Assembly: GCA_020439725.1 (NCBI GenBank)
Contig: JAGQSE010000374.1
Location: 1 to 29,904 of the forward strand
DNA: 29,904 nt
Direction of reading: 5' to 3'
Source of the DNA: Acidobacteriota bacterium
Lineage (GTDB): Bacteria > Acidobacteriota > Thermoanaerobaculia > Multivoradales > JAHZIX01
The translations under genes and the position numbers were made by a program. The notes beneath the pieces are model-generated. The model saw only the letters and a list, made by a program, of their open reading frames with translations. It had not been told where the DNA came from and did not search any database. The first letter of the stretch is position 1. Each line of letters begins with the position of its first letter. Shown in pieces: positions 15,287 to 22,646 of this stretch.

Positions 15287-16996
15287 ATGAGCCACCCCCT
15301 ATCGACGCCGCGCTGGTGGCTCCTCGACTATCGGCGGGCCGATCTGCCCGCGGATCTCCTCGCCGGTGCCGTCGTCGCGGTCCTCCTCGTCCCCCAAAGC
15401 ATGGCCTACGCGCTGCTCGCGGGCTTGCCGCCGCAGATGGGGCTCTACGCCAGCGTCGTGCCGGTGACCCTCTACGGCCTGTTCGGAAAAGGGCGCTCGC
15501 TGTCGGTGGCGCCGACCGCCATCACCGCGCTCCTGGTCGGCAGCTCGTTGGCTCGCCTGACGCCGGCCGGTTCCGCCGACACCCTCGCCTGGGCGGTGGT
15601 CTTGGCATTCCTGGTCGGTGTCATCCAGCTCGCCCTCGGTTTGCTGCGCGCCGGCTTCCTCGCCAACCTCCTCGGCCATTCGGTGATCTCGGGCTTCACC
15701 AGCGCCGCCGCGCTGGTCATCGCCGCCAACCAGCTGCCTCCCCTGCTCGGAATCCACCGCGAGCCCGGATCGAGCTTCGCCGAGCGGGTGTCGAATCTCC
15801 TGGCCGACGCCGCCGAGACCGATCTTGCGACCCTGGCCCTGGGCGTCGGCGCCATCCTCCTTCTCCTGGTCTTCCCCAAGATCGTCCACCGCTCGTTGCG
15901 CCCGCTGCCGGAGGTGCTGCGTTCCGCTCTGGCGCGGGGAGGTCCCCTCGCCGCGGTGGCCTTGGGTAGCCTGGCCGTCACCCGGCTCGACCTCGACAGC
16001 GTCGCGGTGGTGGGAGCGATCCCGGCGGGACTGCCCGTGCCCTCGCTACCGGCGCTTTCCTTCGAAGCGGTGAGGGCCCTCTTACCCTCGGCCCTGGCGA
16101 TCTCGCTGATCAGCTTCGTCGAGAGCTTCGCCATCTCCAAGGCCCTCGCCTCGCGCCATCGTGAGCGGGTCGAGCCCGATGCGGTGCTCCGGGGCCTCGG
16201 CACCGCCAATCTGGGAGCTTCGCTGACCGGCGCCTTCCCGGTCAGCGGCGGCCTCGGCCGCTCGATGGTCAACGACCAGGCCGGGGCGCGGAGCGGCGTG
16301 GCGTCGGTGACCGCCGCCGCCCTCGTCGCCCTCACCTTGGTCGCGCTGACCCCGGCGTTCCGCTCGCTGCCCCGGGCGGTGCTGGCGGCGATCATCGTCG
16401 TCGCGGTGAGCCGACTCTTCGAACCGAACGCCTTCCGGCGCCTGTGGCGGTACAGCAAGAGCGACGCGCTGGCCTGGGCGGTGACCTTCGTCGCCGTACT
16501 GGTGGTCGGGGTGGAGCACGGCGTCCTGACCGGAGTCGTTGCGGCGGTCGCCCTCCACCTGGCACGGACCAGCCGGCCGCACATCGCCGTCGTCGGGCGC
16601 CTCGGCAACGGCGAGCACTTCCGCAACGTGCTCCGCCATCCGGTCCGAACCTGGCCCAAGCTCCTTCTCGTGCGGATCGACGAGAGTCTCTACTTCGCCA
16701 ACGCCGCCTACCTCGAGGGTCGTGTCCTCGAGATGGTGGCACGGCGTCCGGAGGTCGAGCACCTGGTGCTCATCGCCAGCGCCGTCAACCTCATCGACGG
16801 CGGCGCGTTGGAGAGCCTCGACCGGCTGATCACCGGCCTGCGCCAGGCCGGGGTGACGCTGCATCTGGCGGAGGTCAAGGGCCCGGTCATGGACCGTCTC
16901 AAGCGTTCCGATCTGCTCGCCAAGCTGGCGCCGGGCCGGGTCTTCCTGAGCACCCACAACGCGGTCGAGGCGCTGGCGCCGGACGGCGAGGCCTAG
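15287..16996 (+). CDS. SulP-family anion (sulfate-type) transporter with STAS domain
   Basis: A 569-residue membrane transporter; ATG at 15287 gives the usual short N-terminus before DYRRADLPADLLAGAVVAVL. Family signatures visible are VPQSMAYALLAGLPPQMGLYAS (35-56), the GFTSAAALVIAANQL region (135-149) and TGAFPVSGGLGRSMVNDQAGA. Residues about 440-560 form a cytoplasmic STAS domain (LLLVRIDESLYFANAAYLE, then VLIASAVNLIDGGALESL). SulP proteins move sulfate, bicarbonate or other oxyanions with H+ or Na+; specificity cannot be read here. Position after a persulfide-oxidising gene makes sulfite or sulfate export or uptake attractive, but a hairpin terminator separates them. It converges with the halogenase-like gene with only 12 bases between stops. 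Confidence 0.95.
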   Translation: MSHPLSTPRWWLLDYRRADLPADLLAGAVVAVLLVPQSMAYALLAGLPPQMGLYASVVPVTLYGLFGKGRSLSVAPTAITALLVGSSLARLTPAGSADTLAWAVVLAFLVGVIQLALGLLRAGFLANLLGHSVISGFTSAAALVIAANQLPPLLGIHREPGSSFAERVSNLLADAAETDLATLALGVGAILLLLVFPKIVHRSLRPLPEVLRSALARGGPLAAVALGSLAVTRLDLDSVAVVGAIPAGLPVPSLPALSFEAVRALLPSALAISLISFVESFAISKALASRHRERVEPDAVLRGLGTANLGASLTGAFPVSGGLGRSMVNDQAGARSGVASVTAAALVALTLVALTPAFRSLPRAVLAAIIVVAVSRLFEPNAFRRLWRYSKSDALAWAVTFVAVLVVGVEHGVLTGVVAAVALHLARTSRPHIAVVGRLGNGEHFRNVLRHPVRTWPKLLLVRIDESLYFANAAYLEGRVLEMVARRPEVEHLVLIASAVNLIDGGALESLDRLITGLRQAGVTLHLAEVKGPVMDRLKRSDLLAKLAPGRVFLSTHNAVEALAPDGEA

Positions 16997-17008
16997 CCCG
17001 CCGGCCCA

Positions 17009-18307
17009 TCAACCGAGCAAGCCGAGACCGCGGCCCACCTGCGCGAAGCTCGCGGCGTCGAAGCCGCCGAAGGCGTGCTTGAGCCGCGCAGACCGCCGCA
17101 GCACCGGCGCCACCTCGTGTTCGAAGACCTCGCGGTCCCGAAGGTTCGCGACGGCGTCCTCGGGGATCTCGCGGGCCATGGCGAGGAGCACCTCGAAGCG
17201 CGCCCCGACGTCCGTACCGCGGGCGCTTGCCAGGACCCTTTCGGCGCCCTCACGGGCGCTCTGCCAGAAGGGCGTCTCCCACGCCGAGCCGGCGAGATAG
17301 TGCCAGGCGACGAAGAGCCCCACGGCGTCGACCGCCCCACCCAGCTCGCGGTCGATCTCCGCGAGGACTCGGGTGGAGCGCTTCTCGTCGCCGGAGACCC
17401 CCACCAGCTCGTCCGCCAGCCAGTAGGTCAGCACCTGGAGCTGGTGTAGCACCAAGCCGATGGCGGTGGCCTCGAGGGGCTCGAGGAAGGAGGCGCCATT
17501 GCCCAGATGGAAGAGCGCGCCGTCGAAAAAGGATCGCCGCCGAAAGCTCGGGAACCGGAGCAGGCGCTCACCGGTGGTCTCGACGGTTCCATGGTCGACG
17601 CCGTCCTCATCGAGAAAGCGGTCGAACTCGGCGCTGACTTCTCCCGCGGAGCTCGTTCGCTCGTCGAAGACATAGCCATACGAGGTGTGGCGCGCCAGCG
17701 GGATGACGAAGATCCAACCGTGGGGCCTCGCCACCGCACGGGTGCCACCCAGGAGCTCGCCCGCAGGGCCGCGGCGCAACAGCGCGGCGTTGGTGGGGAT
17801 GCCTCGAATCCCCAGGTGCTCGCCGTCGTCGAGAGCGCCGGGGAAGCCCCGCGCGTCGACCACCAGGTCGGCAACGAGGGGCGGGCCACCGTCCTCGAAG
17901 CGGAGCTCGACCCGCCGGCCGTCGCTCACCAGCATCCGGACCCGGCGGTCGATGCGCTCCGCGTGGATGCCCGCGTCGAGCAACGCCGGAAGCTTCTCCG
18001 CCGACAGGTGATAGGCATAGGAGCCGGCGCCGAAGTTGTGGAAGAAGACCGGGTTCGCGCTTCCCCAACCCTCGAAGCGGATACCGAGCTTGTAGGTCGT
18101 GTCGCAGGCTTCGACGAGCTCGGGGAGCTCGAGCCCCGTGACCCGGTGGAGCCATGGCGGAAAGGCCGGTAGCGTCCCCTCGCCGACCCCCAGCGGGGGG
18201 TGTCCCGAGTCGAAAACGTGGACCAGCTCGAGCTCCGGAAAACGCTTCGAAAGGTGCGCCGCCGCCATGAATCCGGCGGTACCGCCACCGACCACGGCGA
18301 GCTTCAT
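17009..18307 (-). CDS. Flavin-dependent tryptophan-halogenase-like protein with altered halide site
   Basis: A 432-residue FAD protein; ATG at 18307 starts directly at the Rossmann strand KLAVVGGGTAGFMAAAHL. The halogenase features are LGVGEGTLP (39-47), the catalytic lysine (Lys73 in TYKLGIRFEGWG, aligned by eye with Lys79 of PrnA) and GNGASFLEPLEAT (269-281), whose Glu279 matches Glu346. Departures: the family WxWxIP motif reads WIFVIP (198-203), and the halide-contacting ESTG of PrnA reads EATA (279-282). It is also about 100 residues shorter than PrnA/RebH. Possible activities are halogenation of a non-tryptophan substrate or another flavin-dependent oxidation. No flavin reductase gene or biosynthetic cluster is adjacent. 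Confidence 0.88.
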   Translation of the reverse strand: MKLAVVGGGTAGFMAAAHLSKRFPELELVHVFDSGHPPLGVGEGTLPAFPPWLHRVTGLELPELVEACDTTYKLGIRFEGWGSANPVFFHNFGAGSYAYHLSAEKLPALLDAGIHAERIDRRVRMLVSDGRRVELRFEDGGPPLVADLVVDARGFPGALDDGEHLGIRGIPTNAALLRRGPAGELLGGTRAVARPHGWIFVIPLARHTSYGYVFDERTSSAGEVSAEFDRFLDEDGVDHGTVETTGERLLRFPSFRRRSFFDGALFHLGNGASFLEPLEATAIGLVLHQLQVLTYWLADELVGVSGDEKRSTRVLAEIDRELGGAVDAVGLFVAWHYLAGSAWETPFWQSAREGAERVLASARGTDVGARFEVLLAMAREIPEDAVANLRDREVFEHEVAPVLRRSARLKHAFGGFDAASFAQVGRGLGLLG

Positions 18308-18521
18308 CGGCGACCCTTCATCTGCGGCGCATCAGCGGCCGGTGCTCTCGGAGTTCGTGCTCACGGCGGGATCATAACCAGAGCCGCCACCGCGGCCCCG
18401 CTCGCGGTCGGCGGTCACACCTGCCCGTCGGCGAAATCGACATGTCCCCAGACGAGACGGATCCGCGATACCATCAAGACAACATTTCCAGACGCATTCA
18501 ACGAAGAAGGAGATCGCCCCC

Positions 18522-18866
18522 ATGGCCAAGCATCCGCGCTTCGAAATCACCACCGACAAGCAGGGCAAGTTCCGTTTCACCCTGACCGCCACCAACGGCC
18601 AGGTGATCCTGACCAGCCAGGGCTATGCCGGGAAGCCCGCGTGCAAGAACGGCATCGAGTCGGTCAAGACCAACAGCGCCGAGGATTCGCGCTTCGAGCG
18701 CAAGGAGTCGTCGAACGGCAAGCACTTCTTCAATCTGCTGGCCGCCAACAAGCAGGTCATCGGCACCAGCCAGATGTACGCCTCGAAGGCTTCGATGGAG
18801 AACGGCATCGCTTCGGTCAGGACCAACGCGCCCAAGGCGGAGATCGAGGACAGCACCAAGGGCTGA
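18522..18866 (+). CDS. DUF1508 (YegP-like) protein with tandem repeat
   Basis: A 114-residue protein; ATG at 18522 with AAGGAG 9 bases upstream. It consists of two copies of the DUF1508 unit: RFEITTDKQGKFRFTLTATN with TSQGYAGKPACKNGIESVK, then RFERKESSNGKHFFNLLAAN with TSQMYASKASMENGIASVR. The fold is a small beta-alpha domain. Family function is not established. No signal peptide is present. The second half keeps the repeat's key Gly, Phe and NGI positions, so both copies are probably folded. A long inverted repeat follows the stop. Confidence 0.93.
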   Translation: MAKHPRFEITTDKQGKFRFTLTATNGQVILTSQGYAGKPACKNGIESVKTNSAEDSRFERKESSNGKHFFNLLAANKQVIGTSQMYASKASMENGIASVRTNAPKAEIEDSTKG

Positions 18867-18901
18867 TCCCGGTCCCGGGTTCGCCGTGCGATCACGGCTT
18901 C

Positions 18902-18939
18902 ACGATGCCCCGGCCCCGAATTGGGCGCCGGGGCATCGT
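18902..18939. terminator. Long hairpin between convergent genes (possible bidirectional terminator)
   Basis: A perfect 13-bp inverted repeat, ACGATGCCCCGGC (18902-18914) with its complement (18927-18939), has a 12-base spacer, midway between the DUF1508 and hydrolase stops. Neither side has a clear T-run, so it may need Rho or act mainly as a 3'-end stabiliser. Confidence 0.45.
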
Positions 18940-18962
18940 CGTCTGGAGGGATCGAGGCGTCG

Positions 18963-19856
18963 TCAGCGCGCCGGCGCCGAGGCCGACACCTCGTCGGCGA
19001 GCAGGTCCGCCACCGCGGCAGTGATCAGCTCGGGATGCTCCCAGGGGATCAGGTGGCCGACGTCGGGGATGCGGCGCACCTCGAGAGGCGCCTCGGTGAT
19101 CACCCGCTCCGCGAAGTCCGCCGTCGCCGGGTCGACCAGGCTGTCCTTCTCGCCCTGGACCACGATGACCGGCATGGCGAGCTTCGGCCAGCCACCGGAC
19201 ATGGCCTCGAGCTGATCGTGGAGACGCAGGATCTCCTGATCGGCCCCGGCAAGGGCGTTGGGGATCAAGTGCTTGACCACCGGCCAGGCGCCGACCTTCT
19301 GGTACCACTTGGGCTTCTCGAGGGCCGGGTCGATGGAACCCGCGACGATGGCCAGGCCACCGACCCGTTCCGGTTCCTTCATCGCCAGCAGGGCGGCGAC
19401 GGGGCCGCCGTAGGAATGGCCGACCACGATGGCGGGAAGCTGATTCGAATGGGCGGCGAGCACCGGCTCGAGGGCGGCCGCCTGCTCCTCGAGGGAGGGC
19501 TCGAGCCCGGTCTCCGAGGACTCCCCCCAACCCGGGCGGTCCACCGACACGAGCCACGCCTTCGAGGCCACCGCCGGATCGGCCATGACATGGCCGAAAT
19601 CGTTCCACGAGCCCGGGGTGCCGTGGATGAAGAGGACCAACGGGCCGTCCGGGTTGCCGGTTTCGTGGGCGGAGAGGGTCTTGCCGTCGGGCAGCTCGTA
19701 GGTACGGGCCTCGGGTGCCGGACGGCCGGCGAAGGCCTCTTCGACGGATGGCGGGCCGAAGGACATACAGGCCTGACAGAGCCCGGTGACCAACCCCAGG
19801 GCGGCCACGACGAGGCGGTTGCCGGCTGTTCGGCTCGGCGCGGTAACGATCTTCAT
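18963..19856 (-). CDS. Exported alpha/beta hydrolase
   Basis: A 297-residue protein; ATG at 19856 preceded by AGGAGGGAG. Residues 1-30 form a signal sequence (RLVVAALGLVTGLCQAC); the cysteines at 27 and 30 hint at a lipoprotein but do not fit the standard lipobox. The catalytic core has the oxyanion-hole segment FIHGTPGSWNDF (77-88), DRPGWGES (106-113), the nucleophile elbow VGHSYGG (Ser148), an acid in GEKDSLVDP and a histidine in VGHLIPWEHPE. This matches the epoxide-hydrolase/haloperoxidase-like branch of the fold; the substrate is unknown. It diverges from the chemosensory operon across a 314-base gap. Confidence 0.92.
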   Translation of the reverse strand: MKIVTAPSRTAGNRLVVAALGLVTGLCQACMSFGPPSVEEAFAGRPAPEARTYELPDGKTLSAHETGNPDGPLVLFIHGTPGSWNDFGHVMADPAVASKAWLVSVDRPGWGESSETGLEPSLEEQAAALEPVLAAHSNQLPAIVVGHSYGGPVAALLAMKEPERVGGLAIVAGSIDPALEKPKWYQKVGAWPVVKHLIPNALAGADQEILRLHDQLEAMSGGWPKLAMPVIVVQGEKDSLVDPATADFAERVITEAPLEVRRIPDVGHLIPWEHPELITAAVADLLADEVSASAPAR

Positions 19857-20170
19857 CGGCGTCTCCCTCCTGAATTGACATCCCCGCTCTCCGAGAGTTC
19901 GGAGGGCGTCCCGCGGAGCCCCATCCACATGGTTCGGTGGGCGCCGCCTCGGTCTTTCCTACAATCGCTCTTGCACAAAATACCGGCGATTCGTCGGTAG
20001 CTCCTCGGTTTCGACCCGCGGCGTGACCGCCGAGCCGAAGTCGGCGCCGGGTATGCAGCTTGCTGTACTCTCTAGCGCGGCAAGACCGCCGAACCGGACG
20101 TGCTCCACGGGTGCCTGATGCACTCTCGATGCCACGCCGGCCAGAGCTCGAAGGACGCTCGGAAGCCGAG
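19857..20170. other. Divergent intergenic region (314 b) before the chemosensory operon
   Basis: No convincing gene. The centre (19955-20000) is AT-richer and holds an inverted repeat described separately. TACTCT near 20066 could be a -10 for the operon but lacks a good -35. An in-frame extension of the first cheW reaches 20060 without a ribosome site and is not favoured. Confidence 0.6.
19981..19999. promoter_or_regulatory. Near-perfect palindrome in the divergent gap (candidate operator)
   Basis: TACCGGCGA-T-TCGTCGGTA: two 9-base arms with one mismatch around a single central base, preceded by the AT-rich TTGCACAAAA. The one-base centre cannot form a good RNA hairpin, so a dimeric DNA-binding protein is more likely. 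It lies 172 bases before the first cheW start and 125 bases from the hydrolase start. Confidence 0.35.
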
Positions 20171-20626
20171 ATGAAGCCAGAACCCCAACCGTTCCTCGTG
20201 GTCCGCGCCGGTCGCTTGCTGTGCGCCATCGAGCTGTCCCAGATCGGCGAGGTGTTGCGGCCGCTGGCGATGTCCACGATCCGCGGAGCGCTACCGGCGG
20301 TCGCCGGCCTGGCGGTGGTCCGAGGTCGCTCGGTGCCGGTCCTCGACCTGCGGCGGTTGCTGTCGGAGGATTCACCGCCGCCGCCTTCGCGCTGGGTCAC
20401 GCTGCGGTCTCCCGGGCCGCTGGCGGTGGCCGTCGACGGGGTCGAGGAGGTGCGCTGGCTCCAACCGGACGAGCTCGACGAGGCACCGCTCCTGAGCGAG
20501 AGCGCGGCGGGCACCCTGACGCGCATCGGCGCCCTCGACCGGGACATCCTGCTGCATTTCGAAGGCGCGCGCATCCTACCGCTGCTCGAGGGCACGGCCA
20601 CCGGTGGCGGCGAGGCGTCGGCGTGA
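20171..20626 (+). CDS. cheW: CheW-like coupling protein (WspB-like position)
   Basis: A 151-residue CheW-domain protein, first gene of the chemosensory operon. ATG at 20171 with GGAAG about 7 bases upstream; the next start 14 codons earlier lacks a ribosome site. Two beta-barrel halves are visible: FLVVRAGRLLCAIELSQIGEVLRPL, then AGLAVVRGRSVPVLDLRRLL and LAVAVDGVEEVRWL. CheW bridges the receptor tip and the CheA P5 domain in signalling arrays. The usual loop is replaced by a Pro-rich stretch (SEDSPPPPSR), and the sequence is quite divergent from enteric CheW. The stop overlaps the downstream GTG (GTGA), so translation is coupled. Confidence 0.88.
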   Translation: MKPEPQPFLVVRAGRLLCAIELSQIGEVLRPLAMSTIRGALPAVAGLAVVRGRSVPVLDLRRLLSEDSPPPPSRWVTLRSPGPLAVAVDGVEEVRWLQPDELDEAPLLSESAAGTLTRIGALDRDILLHFEGARILPLLEGTATGGGEASA

Positions 20627-22122
20627 AGACCCGCGGCCGCATCGCCACCCTCGAGCGCTTTCGCCGCCATGTCGGCCTGCGCCTCGGGCTGCTGCTCGAG
20701 GGCAGCCTCGAAGAGACCCTCGAGCAGCTCCTCCACCGGCGGACCAAGCTCAACGGCCTGGTTTCCGAGGAGGCCTACCTGAGCCGTCTCGAGAGCGGCC
20801 TGCTCGGTCCGCGCGAAGAGCAGGAGCTGGCGACTCAGCTGACGGTGGGAGAGACCTACTTCTTTCGCAATGCCGAGCACTTCGCAGCCTTTTCCGAGCG
20901 GGCGGTCCCCGAGTGGCTAGAGACCCGGCGTGGCACCACCCCTCTGCGGATCCTGTCGGCGGGCTGCGCCACCGGTGAGGAGCCCTACAGCCTGGCGATG
21001 CTGATCGCCAAAGAGTGGCCGCGGCTCGAAGACCAGGTCGAGATCACCGGTATCGACCTCGATACCCAATCGCTGGCGCGGGCCGAGGAAGGCGTCTACA
21101 CCCGCTGGTCTCTGCGCGCCATCGCCGCGAGCTACCGGCGGCGCTACTTCGAGACCCAAGGCGACCGCTTCGTGCTGTCGCCGGACATCCGGCGCCGGGT
21201 GAGGTTCGAAGCACGCAACCTGGCCGAGGACAATTCCGACCTGCTCGCGCCGGCATCCTTCGACGTCATCTTCTGTCGCAACGTGATCATCTACCTGCGG
21301 CTCGGGGTGACCCGCGAGCTGATCCGGCGGTTCTCCCAGGCCCTGGCGCCCGGGGGCTTCCTCTTCCTCGGCCACACCGAGAGCTTGCGTGGAATCTCCC
21401 GGGACTTCTCCGTCGAGCACACCCACGGCACCTTCTACTACCGTCGGCTGGCATCCAAGGCTCCGGCGGCTCCGACCGGCGAAGTGCCTCCGAGCCCGGT
21501 GCGGAGCCATCTCGGGAGCTTCCCCGGCAGGCCCGACGCCCAGGCCGCCGCCGGCAGCGGCGCCACGCCCAGGGTGACTCGTGACGGCGAGGCCCCCAGT
21601 ACCCGGGAGGCCACGGCCGAGGACCGGTCCCGGATTTTCGAGCTGCTTCGCCTCGAACGCCTCGAGGAGGCGCTGACCCTGGCCGAACGCTCGGTGCGCG
21701 ACGGCGGCTCCGACGACGTCGAGGCGATGACCGTCCTGGCGGTGCTGCTGACCAACCGCGGCGACGTCGAGCGGGCCCGCGCCGCCTGCCACGCGATCCT
21801 CGCTCTCGACAGCCTCCACGCCGGTGCCCACTACCTGCTGGCGCTGTGTGCCGAGCTCGAAGGTGCCCTCGACCGGGCCCAGGAGCACGACGAGACCGCC
21901 GTGCACCTCGATCCCGGCTTTGCCATGGCGCATCTCCACCTGGGCCGGCTGGCCCTCCACGAGGGGGACAGCGAAACCGCCGCCGAACATCTCGAGCGGG
22001 CCGAGAGCCTGCTCGAGATCACCGAGTCGTCGCAGCTGCTGCTCTACGGCGGTGGTTTCCGCCGCGAAGCGCTGATCGCCCTGTGTCGCGCCCAGCTGCG
22101 GGGGCTGGAGAGCGAGTCGTGA
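20623..22122 (+). CDS. cheR: CheR methyltransferase with C-terminal TPR domain (WspC-like)
   Basis: A 499-residue protein from a GTG at 20623 overlapping the cheW stop. Residues 5-80 are the CheR N-terminal helical domain, with TVGETYFFRNAEHF (74-87) carrying the conserved Arg83. Residues 95-285 are the SAM-binding domain: ILSAGCATGEEPYS (110-123), EITGIDLDTQSL, and FDVIFCRNVIIYL followed by LGHTESL. A Pro/Ala-rich linker (about 290-345) leads to a TPR-type helical region (about 350-490: EEALTLAERSV, VERARAACHAILALDSLHAGAHYLLAL, AQEHDETAVHLDPGFAMAHLHLGRLAL). It methylates receptor glutamates. The TPR part matches WspC-type CheR and fits a receptor without the NWETF tail pentapeptide. Its stop overlaps the next GTG. 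Confidence 0.95.
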   Translation: MKTRGRIATLERFRRHVGLRLGLLLEGSLEETLEQLLHRRTKLNGLVSEEAYLSRLESGLLGPREEQELATQLTVGETYFFRNAEHFAAFSERAVPEWLETRRGTTPLRILSAGCATGEEPYSLAMLIAKEWPRLEDQVEITGIDLDTQSLARAEEGVYTRWSLRAIAASYRRRYFETQGDRFVLSPDIRRRVRFEARNLAEDNSDLLAPASFDVIFCRNVIIYLRLGVTRELIRRFSQALAPGGFLFLGHTESLRGISRDFSVEHTHGTFYYRRLASKAPAAPTGEVPPSPVRSHLGSFPGRPDAQAAAGSGATPRVTRDGEAPSTREATAEDRSRIFELLRLERLEEALTLAERSVRDGGSDDVEAMTVLAVLLTNRGDVERARAACHAILALDSLHAGAHYLLALCAELEGALDRAQEHDETAVHLDPGFAMAHLHLGRLALHEGDSETAAEHLERAESLLEITESSQLLLYGGGFRREALIALCRAQLRGLESES

Positions 22123-22643
22123 AGCGCCCGGGCACCGCAGGCGACCTCGCCGTCTCCGCCGAACGGCTGCGTCTCGAGTTCGACGACAGCTTCTCGCGCC
22201 CGGCCGACATCGAAAGGCCGGCTTCGACCCGGCTGCTGCTCCTGACCCTGGGCGAGACCGAGGCGGCCATCGCGGTCGACCACCTCGCCTCGCTCCACGA
22301 AGTCGACACGGTCGTGCCGCTGCCCACCTCCCTCGACGAGCTCCTCGGTCTGGTCAGTCTCGGTGGCCGCGTCTACCCTTGCTTTTCCCTCGCCTCGCTC
22401 CTCGACCTGGAAGCTGGGGAGCCCCGCTGGCTCCTCGTGCTCCAGCGCGCGCCGGTGGTGCTCGCCGTCGACGGCCTGGCGGGACAGTTCCTGGTCGAAA
22501 CCGACACCATCCGCGCCGACGCCGCGGGCCATGGGTCGCCCTTCATCGGTCGCGTCCGCCACGGGGAGAACGATCTCAAGATCCTCGACGCCGACGCGAT
22601 CCTCGACCGTCTCCGGCAGCTCACCGGAGAGGGAGGAGAGTGA
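22119..22643 (+). CDS. cheW: Second CheW-like coupling protein (WspD-like)
   Basis: A 174-residue protein from a GTG at 22119, overlapping the cheR stop by 4 bases; GGAG lies about 9 bases upstream. An N-terminal extension of about 40 residues (AERLRLEFDDSFSRPADIER) precedes the CheW fold: RLLLLTLGETEAAIAVDHLASLHEVD, LGLVSLGGRVYPCFSLASLL, LVLQRAPVVLAVDGLAGQF. The extension resembles that of WspD, which differs from WspB in the same way. Two different CheWs flanking a CheR-TPR is the Wsp arrangement. It ends 3 bases before the MCP start. Confidence 0.88.
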   Translation: MKRPGTAGDLAVSAERLRLEFDDSFSRPADIERPASTRLLLLTLGETEAAIAVDHLASLHEVDTVVPLPTSLDELLGLVSLGGRVYPCFSLASLLDLEAGEPRWLLVLQRAPVVLAVDGLAGQFLVETDTIRADAAGHGSPFIGRVRHGENDLKILDADAILDRLRQLTGEGGE

Positions 22644-22646
22644 AAG

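Noticed and set aside
19920..20005. Sigma-54-type or FliA-type promoter ahead of the che operon
   Set aside because: TTGCAC is present but no GG at the required distance, and no GCCGATAA-like element was found.
20060..20170. Longer first CheW starting at a TTG (20060) or an upstream ATG (20129)
   Set aside because: Neither has a ribosome site and the added residues do not belong to the CheW fold; not excluded with certainty.
18892..20880. A 662-codon open frame on the minus strand across the hydrolase and the start of the che operon
   Set aside because: It runs out of frame through the true hydrolase and the cheW/cheR coding regions and shows no motif.
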